DNA of 64,000 nt, from NCBI GenBank assembly GCA_027886185.1, contig WOAB01000127.1:310001-374000 (forward strand). The letters run 5' to 3'. The translations under genes and the position numbers were made by a program. The stretch comes from Rheum nobile (lineage: Eukaryota; Streptophyta; Magnoliopsida; Caryophyllales; Polygonaceae). Shown piece by piece: positions 33,065-47,183 of the stretch. How positions within the stretch are numbered: position 1 is the stretch's first letter; every line of letters begins with the position of its first letter. The notes under the pieces are model-generated. The model did not search any database. It saw nothing but the letters and a program-made list of their open reading frames with translations, and was not told the DNA's origin.

Positions 33065-35628
33065 CTCGCGCCTTGGGCATTCTAGGAGATAATGTGTAGA
33101 TCATATATAATCATGGATAACTATTGGAAAATAAGGTGATCTTCAAGAACCCATTGTGCAATCGCGTCAAACATCAAACGCGACCATGATGGCATCTTCA
33201 TCCACTATGCTGTCATAGCCTGCTTGCATCTCGCGGTCGATTTGTTGTATTGAATCTTCCATTCACGAGTCCAGAGATGAATCAACCGCACCCTTGGTTA
33301 ATTTGGCGATTGGATTCAACTTCAATGGGCAGTCATCTTGTATCATCGGGTCACCAGTATGTTTCCCTGAGTGGTGTTTGGAGTTTTGTGAAAGGTCTAA
33401 ACTTCATGTACTCTCTATAGAAAAAGAAGGTGATGTCAAATTCTATGATTCTGTTTTTTGGTAAGTGATGTCCCGCCCAAATCCTTTTCAATCTTACTAC
33501 TGATTTTCCATTTTGTACTCGTTAAAAAAAGATCTTCTAGCCTTTCATTCCTTTTTAAGATCTTTGGAGTTATCCCATGACAATATCTTTTTAGCAGGTC
33601 ATGATTTCCTTTGAAATCATCACACTATTGACCTTGATATTCCGGGATTATGCTTTTCTTTCAAATCCTCCTCGGATATCTTCTTGCTTTAATTATCTTT
33701 CTTTTGGTCTTCCCTTTGATTTGCACTAATTCTGGTTTGCTTGGAATGAAAAGTGCTTCCTGATTTTCCTCCTCTTTGCGTTTATGCCTGAATTCTTCCT
33801 CTAATGGAGCAAGAATTTGAATTCGGGATCCCGAATTAGCTAAGTTTTCCATTCCTGGATTTTTTTTCATGTATGTATTCGAATTCTAGGTTTCCAACTG
33901 AACCGAGTTTAGTTTTATGGAAAAGGAAGCCGCTTGAACCGGTTGCGGTCCACAATGGCCTCTAGAATTTAATGACCCCCCTAGTTGGCGGAGTCGATTG
34001 TTTGTTGGAACTTCATGTTTTACCCCTACCACCATGTACAAAATTAGACCTCAACCTATTGACATAATTAGGAAGCATCCATCCACTAAAAGCCTTTAAG
34101 ATTTTCGGCGCTATCACGCCACTCAGAAGTTTCTCAACAATGTCAAAGGGATGATCTGAGCATTGGTCCATTACATGCCCAATCCTTATATATTTAAAGT
34201 AAATTATGCAAAGTCCATCATACTGAATTTTCCAAACTCTTCCATTGAGGCAAAATTTGGCGAGTAATGACTTTGTTATATCCAATTTCACGCTCAATCG
34301 AGTGAATCGTCCTCGTTCTGTTGCACCTGTGGTTCAATCAATATTCAATACACGATCCACCTTTGATCTAATTTTGTTGAGAATTTCGGCATCAAAATAG
34401 TCCATCGAGATATTTGGGATTCAAATCCATGTTGTAATGAAATTAATTGGCTCCTCACACACGACAAAATTCGGTGTCTAACGTTGGATAGTCAAGTAAC
34501 TGTCCCCAATGATCCAGGGACCATCAATCAACACACGATTGAAGTCCTCATTGTTGCGAAATTTGATGACATAGTAGTTGTATCCTATGTCGACCATGGT
34601 GAACACACCCTTCAGTTTCCACTTCTGAACAAGGCTTTTTCATAGGAACATATATCCTACATTTCTCCCAAAAACCTTGATGGTGATAGCAATGCGCCAG
34701 GGTTGTTTGATTCGTCGCTTGTCTTTAGTTGATAGAAGAATGATATGGCATGTCGGGTCATCAGACTCTGGTATGATGTTGTCAACCATGTCCTCATACC
34801 AGATTTCCTCCTCCCAGAAGGGATTGTTTTATTCCAACACATTTTCTTGTGATGAATCCCATGCTATTGTATACTTGTATGAGACTGTTGTGTTACCAGT
34901 AGACTCCCATTTAGATTCAAGTTCAGGAAAATCTTCTATTGCAAGATTGAATGCTTTGTTGCTTCAACGTTTCATCTTCTTTGCAGATATCTTAAGTAAA
35001 TCAAGCTCCTCGGGCACGGAAAGAGAGGGTGGTCCAGAGACCGACAATGTAGATCGGAGAGAAGGCATTTCACTGAGTTTATAATTAATACATTACATTA
35101 AATTCCATACTTGTCAAGAGTACAAAGTCTCCACAGACTAATTAGACTCGTTATTTTGAATGTTTGGGATTATATGCGTATAAGCGGAATTTCAGAAAAC
35201 TATTTTCTAGCATCTAACAAGGATCTCATGCATGAATCAATAGGAATCAATTAGAAGTAGAATTACATACCGTTTGATGCGAGTCTGAAATGTTCATGCA
35301 GGATTTCAGCGGAGATCGAAAACCCCAAGTGTGACTTCTCTACTTGGTCCACACGAGTATGGAATCTGGATCGCCTTTGATGTCGTCTGCTATAACGAAA
35401 GAACGAAGGAGACGAACTTGGCTTTCTCTAGGGAGGTTCGACCGTACTGCTTGGAGGAGAGAAAAATTGTGTTAGTTTCCTTTTGGAAACGATTACTTAT
35501 AAGATCGTATCTTATCTTTGGTAATAGATATAATATCCTTATATTGTATCTATATATCTTCTAATAAGATATCTCCTTATCTAGTAATTATTCATGGTAA
35601 CTCTTATCCATTAATAATAAAAGTCAAT
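33065..35628 (-). pseudogene. LINE ORF1 array copy C
   Basis: Same order as copy A: start of ORF2 (33065-33130), ORF1 C-terminus (33870-33661), zinc knuckle region (34297-34013), DUF4283 region (broken), N-terminal part, then the copia LTR part (35162-35628). Stops and small indels throughout. Very similar to D. Confidence 0.85.
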
Positions 35629-38170
35629 CTCGCGCCTTGGGCATTCTAGGAGATAATGTGTAGATCATATATAAATATGGATAACTATTGGAAACTAAGG
35701 TGATCTTCAAAATAAGGTGATCAAACATCAAACACGACCATGATGGCATCTTCATCCACTATGCTGTCATAGCTTGCTTGCATCTCGCGGTCGATTTGTT
35801 GTATTAAATCTTCCATTCACGAGTCCAGAGATGAATCAACCGCACCCTTGGTTATTTTTGCGATTGGATTCAACTTCAATGGGCAGTCCTCTTGTATCAG
35901 CAGGTCACCAGTATGTTTCCCTGAATGGTGTTTGGAGTTTTGTGAAAGGTCTAAACTTCATGTACTCTCTGTAGAAAAAGAAGGTGATGTCAAATTCTAT
36001 GATTCTGTTTTTTGGTAAGTGATGTCCCGCCCAAATCCTTTCCAATCTTACTATTGATTTTCATTTTTGTACTCATTAAAAAAAGATCTTCTAGCCTTTC
36101 ATTCCTTTTTAAGATCTTTGGAGTTATCCCATGACAATATCTTTTTAGCAGATGGTGTGGTCAGGATTTACTTTGAAATCATCACTCCATTGACCTTGAT
36201 TTTCCGGGATTATGCTTTTCTTTCAAATCTCCTTGGATATCTTCTTGCTTTCATTATCTTTCTTTTGGTCTTACCTTTGATTTGCGCTAATTCCGGTTTG
36301 CTTGGAATGAAAAGTGCTTCCTGATTTTCCTCCTCTTTGCGTTTATGCCTGAACTCTTCCTCCATTGGAGCATGAATTTGAATTCGGGATCCCGAATAAG
36401 CTAAGTTTTCCATTCCTGGATTTTTTGTCATGTATGTATTCGAATTCTAGGTTTCCAACTGAACCGAGTTTAGTTTTATGGAAAAGGAAGCCGCTTGAAC
36501 CGGTTGCGGTCCACCATGGTCTCTAGATTTTAATGACCCCCCTAGTTGGTGGGGTCGATTGTTTGTTGGAACTTCATGTGTTACCCCTACCACCATGTAC
36601 AAAATTAGACCTCAACCTATTGACATAAACAAGAAGCATCCATCCACTAAAAGGCTCTAAGATTTTCGGCGCTATCACACCACTCGGAAGTTTCTCAACA
36701 ATATCAAATGGATGATCTGAGCATTGGTCCATTACATGTCCAATCCTTCCATATTTAAAGTAAATTATGCGAAGTCCTTCATACTAAATTTTCCAAACTC
36801 TTCCATTGAGGCAAAAATTGGCGAGTAATGACTTTGTTATATCCAATTTCACGCTCAATCGAGTGAATCGTCCTCGTTCTGCTGCACCTGTGGTTCAATC
36901 AATATTCATTACACGACCCGCCTTTGATCTAATTTTCTTGAGAACATCAAAATAGTCCATCGAGATATTTGGGATTCAAATCCATGCTGTAATGAAATTA
37001 ATTGGCTCCTCACACACGACAAAATTCGGTGTCCAATGTTGGATAGTCAAGTAACTGTCCCCAATGATTCAGGGACCATCAATCAACACACGATTGAAGT
37101 CCTCATTGTTGCGAAATTTGATGACATAGTAGTTGTATCCTATGTCGACCATGGTGAACTCACCCTTCAGTTTTCACTTCTGAACAAGGCTTTTTCATAG
37201 GCACATGTATCCTATATTTCTCCTGAAAACCTTGACAGTGATAGCAATGCGCCAGGGTTGTCGGATTTGTCGCTTGTCTTTAGTTGATAGAAGAATGATA
37301 TGGCATGTCGGGTCATTAGACTGTGGTATGATGTTGTCAACCATGTCCTCATCCCAGAAGGGATTGTTTTATTCCATCACATTTTCTTGTGATGAATCCC
37401 ATGCTATTGTATACTTGTATGAGACTGTTGTGTTACCAGTAGACTCCCATTTAGATTCAAGTTCAGGAAAATCTTCTATTGCAAGATTGAATGCTTTGTT
37501 GCTTCAACGTTTCATCTTCTTTGTAGATCTCTTAAGTAAATCAAGCTCCTCAGGCAAGGAAAGAGAGGGTGGTCCAGAGACCGACAATGTAGATCGGAGA
37601 GAAGGCATTTCACAGAGTTTATAATTAATACATTACATTAAATTCCAAACTTGTCAAGAGTACAAAGTCTCCACAGACTAATTAGACTTGTTATTTTGAA
37701 TGGTTGGGATTAGATGCGTATAAGCGGAATTTCAGAAAACTATTTTCTAGTATATAACAAGGATCTCATGCATGAATCAATAGGAATCAATTAGAAGTAG
37801 AATTACATACCGTTTGATGCGAGTCTGAAATGTTCATGCATGATTTCAGCGGAGATCGAAAACCCTAAGTGTGGCTTCTCTACTTGGTCCACACGAGTAT
37901 GGAATCTGGATCGCCTTTGATGTCGTCTTCTACAACGAAATAACGAAGGAGACGAACTTGGCTTTCTCTAGGGAGGTTCGGCCGTACTGCTTGGAGGAGA
38001 GAAAAGTTGTGTTCGTTTCCTTTTGGAAACGATTACTTATAAGATCGTATCTTATCTTTGGTAATAGATATAATATCCTTATATTGTATCTATATATCTT
38101 CTAATAAGATATCTCCTTATCTAGTAATTATTCATGGTAACTCTTATCCATTAATAATAAAAGTCAATCT
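35629..38170 (-). pseudogene. LINE ORF1 array copy D
   Basis: Same order as copy C, with small deletions near 35705-35735 and in the DUF4283 region (about 36940). It ends in the complete copia LTR 37701-38421 rather than at another ORF2 junction, so it is the right-hand end of the array. Confidence 0.85.
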
Positions 38171-38421
38171 CCCAATATAGCCTATGGCCGAAAACTACAT
38201 GTCCCACATGGGCTTTCGGTTCGGTTTGATCCAGCCCGATAACTCTATGTGTGTGATCTCATAGGATCCGGTTATCATAGCCATGGACCTAATCCGTTTA
38301 AGTTCATTAATCGTAGTTGGCTTCTAGCAAAGCACTACGGTCCCTAAAATACCCGGATTGTAAATCTTCATTAATAGTCATATTCCATGTTCAGTAATTG
38401 CATCTTTGATTAAACGATACA
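37701..38421 (-). repeat. copia-type LTR, right end of the array
   Basis: 721 bp, the same length as 25821-26541, with ends TGGTTGGG...GATACA (termini more decayed). Both LTRs abut LINE leader at the same point (..TTATTTTGAA before the LTR). Confidence 0.7.
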
Positions 38422-38788
38422 ATTCCTTCATTGAAATAGACCAAAACATTTTGAGACTTGAAAAAAACTTAAGCACGTTTATGCTAAAGTTGATATCTTA
38501 CATAAATTGACTGTCGTTGGGTGAGGTTAACTTCCCACGCAATACGACTTATAAAAGTGACACAAGTGCATTTGACACAAAACCCATAATAAAAGTATTT
38601 GTTTCTAATTTTAGAAAATCAAAAGAATGCCCAGATTAATAAAACAATCCCTAAAATAGAGTTAAAGTTAAAGGTGACATTCGGTTCGGTTTTAGTTCGG
38701 TTCATTTTATATTTGGGCTATTTCGATTGTTCACTTTTGGATCACACTGTTATTTAGTCTTGTTTCAGCTTTGGATTAGTACATGTTA
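38422..38788. other. unassigned interval
   Basis: AT-rich. A short 'ttcggttcggttttagttcggttc' patch (38680-38703) is the only notable feature. No gene is visible. Confidence 0.4.
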
Positions 38789-39062
38789 GGCCATCAACAA
38801 TGGGGGTTGCATAGGATGAGTTTCATAACTCACTTTTTCAATTATTTATAATGAAATTTTTGTTGGAAATTTGCTAAAAGTCCAAAAAAATATATCATTT
38901 CATTTGGAATTTTTTAACCATCCAATCTTGAGTAAATCAATGGCTCATACCCCTCTTTTGTACTTTTATGGTTTCATGAGATGAAACCTCTCTCTTGTTT
39001 CAAACCAATTTTCATGAAACTTAATATATTTTATGCATATGAAACTCCCGTTGTAGAAGGCC
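38789..39062. mobile_element. Tourist-like MITE, 274 bp, TSD TTA
   Basis: Terminal inverted repeats start GGCCATCAACAATGGGGGTT (left) and, read inward from the right, GGCCTTCTACAACGGGAGTT. Both continue toward GTTTCAT. The flanks are TTA at 38786-38788 and 39063-39065, the Harbinger/Tourist signature. No coding sequence. Confidence 0.85.
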
Positions 39063-39065
39063 TTA

Positions 39066-40608
39066 GTTTGTATTCGACTTTGGGTTAACGCGGGTTGGGA
39101 TGTTTTCGAGATTGGCTTATATAGGTTAGGTCGTATTTTGTATACCGCGCGCGGGTTTGGTTGTATTCGAGTTTCAATTAGCCTGAGTCGTGTTGTTTAC
39201 ATGTTCAGTCAGTGCGGGTCAGTTAAGTACGTTCATGTTGAGGTTAGCAAAAGCTAGTGACTATTAAAAAAATGTTGACAAATAAATAATTTATTTTAAA
39301 AAGATCACAAAAATTAATTTCAGCTTTTACTAACAGACAAATAATAATCGTAACGTTCAAATCGACAAAAAATAATTCCAACTATATACACATGAATAAA
39401 AGAATACATATGAATTTTCCGTCTGAAATTATGACTTATTCGATGATGTGTACTCGAGAATATAGCAACATGCCATCTAATAAGAGATCGTGTATAATAG
39501 AGAATCATTTACCACGTCCAACTACAAAGAGACATCGAGTACACATCAAGATAAGTACATTTTGTACTAGAGTTGTGAGCTATAGTTCAGTCCATTCTTG
39601 GGTTTGGGCCATTTGCGACTCGGAGTTATTTCATGTTTGGGTCATTTCGGGTTCGCGCCATTTTGGATTCGGGTCCGCTTTGGGTTTAGTTATGTCTTTG
39701 GGTTAGCTCAATCAGGTATGGGTTAGTTTGGGTTCCATTTATATTGTGATGGGTCTTATTCGAGTTTCAAATTGTACATTTAAATATTTTTTGTGTCGGG
39801 TTCAGTTCAGACGGTTAGGTCGGTTTTTCATTTACAGATGACAAAAACAATCATCTCATCATCAATCACTTTTAGGGGCCATTTTTTTCTATACCATAGG
39901 TATAGAGAATGAGGTTGAGAATGTGTCAAACTGGTTTTGACGTTTGGTTAAGGTTGGTATGGCTATGAAATTAATTACAAGTTATGACTCATACCAATCC
40001 ATAACATTACATCCCATATCCACATAAAACTATATGTATGGCTCAAACCTATCTTAACTCTTCCTTCCATCTCTCCAAAATTATACCAAACACAAACCAT
40101 TGGAAATTATTCAATCTCATTCTTCATATCTAACCCGATTTCTTATTCTAATCCAATTTTTGTTTTGATACCAAACGTGCCCTTAGCGAAACTTGAAATC
40201 CGTTCAAATTTGTTTGATAGAAATATGTGAAACATATCTCTTTACCTATTAATAAAACTATTCTATTTTCAGGCCCCAAATTTTATAATCTAATAAACTT
40301 CTAACAACTCAATCCAACACTTGTTCCCTATTTACTTAGTGGACCAGGGTTCGGCAGTGGCCGTGGCAGCCGCAGCTTCCCGGAAGAAAGCCTCGTGCTT
40401 CTCGTTTCGATCCAAGAGTAATCTTGAACGACAACGGCCCAAATGGTTTCTATCTTCTTTTTACTTATGCTACTTAAATTAAATTACGTGTCTTCAATTA
40501 ATAGTAACGAAATTGGTATTTTCAAGCCTTTTAATTTTACCAGAAATCTATGATATTTACTAACATGACAATAATGCAAACCCACATTATTTACCTATTT
40601 ACTTAGTA
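39066..40608. other. intergenic, no gene recognised
   Basis: 39080-39250 and 39590-39830 are rich in GGGTTYGGGT-like words. A short GC-rich patch at 40340-40445 (preceded by TTTACTTAG) reads SAVAVAAAASRKKASCFSFR in one frame and could be a relict exon, but I cannot name it. The rest is AT-rich. Confidence 0.4.
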
Positions 40609-41287
40609 CTCCCTCCATTTCATGATATTTATTCTCTTAAAGAGCATGAACATAATGGTTGATTTTTTAATAAAGTTTTTTTTACTAACATTTCAACTTT
40701 CTCTATCTGTCACATCATCTAAAAAATTCTTTTTTCTTATTTTCATACTCATAATTTTTCAACCCAACATTGTTTACTCTATAAATTTTATGAAAAATAT
40801 ATCAAATTGGGTGTCTATGAATAGATAAAAACCAATTATGAGTATTGAATATATTTTGTAAAACAAATAAAATTAAATTTGAGCTGAAAATGACTAAAAT
40901 AGCTGTAAAATCAAACTTTTCAGCTTAAATGAGTTTTTTAGCAGTTTCTTAGTAAGAAATCCTAGAGAAGATTTTTTAGCAAAAGTATACTGTAGCTAAA
41001 AAACTTACTATATTTTAATGCTAAAAACCCATCATTGTGGGTGGTCTAACTACAAATCTTATTTTATATTATTTTGACTTTTTACATATAATTAATATAA
41101 TATTTAATAAAAAGTTGGTCTAGTTTCAAAATATTTGTTCCTTATCTCCAATTCAACACATTTTTCAACGAAAACTCATGGGAAAAACATATTTTTTCTT
41201 CCTTAAATATTTCTACTTTTTATTTCAAGATTTTTTTAAAAAGTGTAAAAATTGTAAAGAGACAAATACTGTGGGAAAAGGAGAGAG
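40609..41287. mobile_element. Stowaway-like MITE with a nested MITE, TSD TA
   Basis: The left end is CTCCCTCCATTTC after TA (40607-40608). The right end, read inward, is CTCTCTCCTTTTCCCACAGT before TA (41288-41289). CTCCCTCC termini with TA duplication are typical of Stowaway/mariner MITEs. Without the nested insert the element is ~275 bp. Confidence 0.7.
40642..41046. mobile_element. Tourist-like MITE nested in the Stowaway-like MITE
   Basis: The left end GAGCATGAACATAATGGTT and the right end read inward (GACCACCCACAATGATGGGTTTTTAGC split) are imperfect inverted repeats. About 405 bp, AT-rich. The flanking AAA/TAA suggests a decayed TAA duplication. Confidence 0.55.
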
Positions 41288-42135
41288 TATATCATTATAC
41301 TTGTTTGCTCCTTTTTATGAAGGTTTCATATTGTTATTTATGGTTACCTAACCCTTATTATAAACCAAAATAATAAAATTTATACAATATTTTGGGATTT
41401 TATGGTGTGGGCACTAGAAATTTCATGCTTAACAAGTATTCTTAACAAGGAAGAATTTTATATATATATATGTTATTTATTTCCTATTTAATCATATTTT
41501 TTAACGTCAGAACTGTTTCAGAAAGTTGATTCTTTGTATGTGTGAGTTGATTTCATATACAGATTATACATTAATATATTGTTGGTGACTTATTTTGATT
41601 GTGTTCTTTTACATCAATATAGGAATAGGAGGCAAGCGATTCCGCTGATTATGTCAACATATGGTGCTGGACTCTTTCCTGTTTTCCCGTCCCAAATTCA
41701 TAGGAGGGACAAATGTTAATATGTATTTGTTATACTCTAAATGAATTTTCCCTTTTTTACATGGAAATGAAAGAGATAAATAAACTTTCTACATTCAACT
41801 CTGGGAGTAGTAATCTACAAAACCTATTTATTGCATATTTCAAGTGAAATCACATTTCGTTAATGGTTCGTTTTCTTATTCTATATATACCGAATATATA
41901 TATATATCAATATAGAGGCTGGTTCAAGTGAGAATGGGTTCCCAAATAAAAGGATAAATATCGAAAGAATATTTGCATGTGCACCACTTTTATTTATATA
42001 TGTGCATTACTATATCAATGACGTGCACCATTTTAGTACTAAAATACATAAATTCATGATCATAGAACTATATGAGAGATCAACGAATATGGAAGGCTAG
42101 TGCGTCAGCAAGACAAACATTTTTCGATATCTAAT
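41288..42135. other. unassigned interval
   Basis: AT-rich with TA microsatellite patches (41458-41475, 41895-41910). A short higher-GC block at 41620-41715 follows an acceptor-like ATATAG but has no recognisable protein. Confidence 0.35.
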
Positions 42136-42850
42136 CACTAGTATAAAAAAGGGAATTAACCGCACTATTATTGGAGCAGATTTAGAAAACCGAGGTAAAG
42201 AAAATATACGACCACGGTTATATATAAAAATGCGGTGTATAGGTTTTTTTAAAATTAATTTAACTCGAACCGCGGTTTCAATTTTACAACCGTGGTAACC
42301 AAAAAACACAAAAAACACGGACCAAAGTTACATAATAAACGCGGTAATAAACTTTTATTTTTAATTAAGTAAATTCGCTACCTCAGTTTAGACAGATATA
42401 TGGTAAACAACTACTCGGACCACGGTTCAGTACAACTGTGGTATACAACGCCACGGTATCTACAACCGCGGTCTTCATTTTATACATTTAGGTTTTGTTT
42501 CGCGGGCGCCGCTAGCGTACTCCTTCGATTCACTTGCAGAGTTCCTCATCGGCCGTCGAGACCCATTGCCATCCATCCACCGTAACTCTCGCCCCTCCGC
42601 CCTCCTTCGTCGTCTCCATCGGCCGCCGAAATCCCTCTCCATTCCATCCGCAAATTCGCTCCATCGTCCGCCAAAACCCCTCCCCATTCGTTCACTTGCA
42701 AATTTCACGGGCTTTTTTTGTTGTGTCGGTCTCCACCGGTGCTTCTCCCTCCCCAACATGGTCCCTCGCCGGTGCTTCTTCCTCCCTAGTAATTATTTTA
42801 ACGGTTAGTATTGTGCTTCTCCCTCCCTGACGCGATCCCTCTATTATCTG
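42136..42850 (+). mobile_element. CACTA-type transposon terminus, left end only
   Basis: CACTAGTATAAAAAAGGG at 42136 is followed by a subterminal region (42160-42475) dense in ACCGCGGT/CCACGGTT/AACCGTGGT words in both orientations, the usual layout of CACTA ends. A GC-rich leader-like block follows (42490-42790). No matching CACTAGTG end is found on the right, so the element is truncated or rearranged. No transposase is visible. Confidence 0.55.
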
Positions 42851-43137
42851 CATACTGTTGGATGGTTGGAGTTTATAGTTTTTCCAAGCAAGATTGTTAA
42901 TCTATATGAATATCATTTCATATACAGTTTACTGAAATCTGATAAGATTTGAATGGTCCAATACTATATGGTCCAATACTACTAAACATTGTGCTTGTAT
43001 GTCTTGCTTACATTCTTTTTACAACAGCACATTGGAATGGAGAAAACATCTTTCAGCAAGCATCAACTTTATGCAATTAGTGCCCATTGAACTTTTTGAC
43101 TGCATGAGCTCAAAGAACTTTAGTCACCGCAACAATT
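42851..43137. other. unassigned interval
   Basis: No gene or repeat recognised; AT-rich sequence between the CACTA end and the duplicated block. Confidence 0.3.
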
Positions 43138-43242
43138 ACTAGACTCTCTTGTGCATCTTCAAATCGTATCAGCCATGTGAAATTCACAATACTTGCTGAG
43201 GGTAGTAGTAGTAGTGGTGGTGGTAGTTTTAATACAATTTAG
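43138..43242. repeat. direct duplication flanking a TIR element, left copy
   Basis: The block from CTAGACTCTCTTGTGCATC to GTGGTGGTAGTTTTAATACA recurs at 44561-44690 with point differences and an expanded GGT/AGT microsatellite. Only the TIR element lies between the two copies. Confidence 0.85.
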
Positions 43243-44560
43243 GGTCAATTATCGGAAATCACCTGTCCAATAGGCCATATTGCCCAAAACCACCCCTATA
43301 AATCGATATTACCGGAAACCACCCGAATAACGGACGCCGTTACCAAATCACCACCCATCCCCTAACTCCGTCTAAAATCCATTAGGGTCAATTACCGGAA
43401 ACCACCCGTCCAATAGGCCATATTGCCCAAAACCACCCTTATAAATCGATATTACCGGAAACCACCCGAATAGTCTCACACATCCTTTTTTTGAATATTA
43501 CTATATTAATTTCGGGTTAAATAATATTAGAAACTTAGATTTATAAAATAAATAAGTTTGGGTAATTTTTTAGAAGCTTTTAGGGACATTTTTGCCATAA
43601 CTTGGAAAGTTGGGCAAAATATTGCAATTAAACCAAAAGTGGAGGGCGACCCCGGTTATTGTTCATCGTCTCCCCCAAAACAGCCCATCTCCTCGGCCGA
43701 GCTCTCCACAATCCGTTCGATTAAGGTATCCTTGTAGCTTGGATCAGAACGCGTAAGATCTCCATGAAATCGGGATTAATAAGTCGCAGACAAGATCGAA
43801 TTTCCTCGTTTAAGGCAATAATTTTATCCGAAAACGAGTAATGGTAAATCGAAGAAATCGGGGCCAATTCTAGATCGTTTCTATTGATATTTTATACAAT
43901 TTTGAAGATATTTCCAAGCTCTTTTCAACCCCTATAAATAGGGTTGCAATCGTTGAAATTTGGTCATCCAATTTCGAGATCAAAGCCGCGAGCCCTAGAA
44001 TTTTCGAAGCCTATGTTGTCGTCCAGTCTTCGGCCACCACCGAGCACCTCCACCTCAATTGCCCCCACCAATAGTTGCGTCGGGAAGCCACCTTCAAAGG
44101 CCCTCTTGCCCCGCCGCCGGACCTCCATCGTCGAGGCCGAATTTTGGCGTTGAACCGCAGGTGCCGCCGCGAGTCGTTTGGGAATCTCCGGCTTGGTTCG
44201 ATTTTCGACCTTTTATTTTTTCTTTATTTTTATTTGGCTTAATCATGGTTAATTAGATTAATATAGATTACTGATATTATTTAACCAAAAATTAATATAG
44301 TAATATTCAAAAAAGGAGTACAGGTGATGGGTTGTGATTTGGTAACAGCGTCCGTTACTTGAGTGGTTTCCGGTAATATCTATTTATAGGGGTGGTTTTG
44401 GGAAATATGGCCTATTGAATATAACAGATTTTAGACGGAGTTAAGGGATGGGTGGTGATTTGGTAACGGCATCCGTTATTCGGGTGGTTTCCGATAATAT
44501 CGATTTATAGGGGTGGTTTTGGGCAATATGGCCTATTGGACGGGTGGTTTTCGGTAATTT
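43243..44560. mobile_element. non-autonomous DNA transposon with long, doubled inverted termini
   Basis: The left end has two consecutive copies (43243-43380, 43383-43476) of a terminal sequence with CCAATAGGCCATATTGCCCA, AAACCACCC and ATCGATATTACCGGAAACC. The right end (44320-44560) has two inverted copies. The core (43500-44230) holds a block starting 'cataacttggaaagttgggcaaaat', which also occurs, inverted, inside the solo LTR at about 16545-16580, and a promoter-like CCTATAAATAGGG (43931-43943). No transposase. The superfamily is not certain (Mutator-like is possible). Confidence 0.6.
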
Positions 44561-44690
44561 ACTAGACTCTCTTGTGCATCTTCAAATCGTATCGGCCATG
44601 TTAAATTCACAATACTTGTTGAGGGTAGTAGTAGTGGTGGTGGTGGTAGTGGTGGTGGTGGTAGTAGTTTTGATACAGTTTAACTCCTCT
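44561..44690. repeat. direct duplication flanking a TIR element, right copy
   Basis: Second copy of the block at 43138-43242, longer because of (GGT)n expansion at 44630-44668. Confidence 0.85.
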
Positions 44691-45060
44691 TCGACATGCT
44701 AAGAGCACCCAGGTCACCATCATGAACATCAGTTCCAATAGTTTTGGGCTTTTGTTTCTTTTCAACTTTGCTTTCTTTTGGGTTTTGATAGCTTCTTTTT
44801 GATACATTTCAATCTCTATTTTATAGAAACAAAGGATTTAAAATTGTCCTTATAACTCAAACTTGAAAAATAGAATATCAGTACGTCCAGATAATCCAAC
44901 ATTTCCTCTTTAATTTTGCTAATGGCAGACAAAATGAAGTAGAAAGCCATGTGGCTGAAGATTGATAATTCAAATGCATGCTGCTTTAATATTATAGCAG
45001 AATTAGCCAGGAAATGTAACTAAGAGTCTGGCATAATGCCTTTTCTGCAACATTGTTGCA
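44691..45060. other. unassigned interval
   Basis: No gene recognised. A T-rich tract 'gggcttttgtttcttttcaac' is the only notable feature. Confidence 0.3.
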
Positions 45061-47047
<1,987 letters not shown>

Positions 47048-47183
47048 AACCACTAGTGGAAAAAATCCTTATAGAGGCGGGCCTTTGGACACTTATTGAG
47101 GCGAACACCGTTCGCTTCAATTAAGGGGGATGCAACAAGTAGGGACACTTTTTGAGGCGGGCATTTTATGCCTCTAAAATGAC

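Larger units (their letters stand above)
23731..38171 (-). repeat. dispersed/tandem array of a copia-LTR/LINE chimeric unit, four copies
   Basis: Units: A 23731-26290; B 29043-33064 (with a solo LTR inserted); C 33065-35628; D 35629-38170. Period ~2540-2564 bp. Each unit, read leftward, holds part of a copia LTR, LINE leader, ORF1 and the first ~60-100 bases of ORF2. B/C and C/D are joined at the same point: LTR text CAATCTC runs straight into ORF2 text GCGCCTTGGGC. The same ORF2 stop (W to TAG) is in A, C and D. Confidence 0.85.

Noticed and set aside
25821..38421. A single large copia element bounded by the two 721-bp LTRs
   Set aside because: The outer flanks (TTGAA left, AATTC right) do not match as a TSD, no PBS follows the LTR at 37701, and the interior is mostly LINE sequence.
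42475..42830. Overlapping frames on both strands in a GC-rich block
   Set aside because: The composition resembles a transposon or gene leader; no frame has a recognisable domain.
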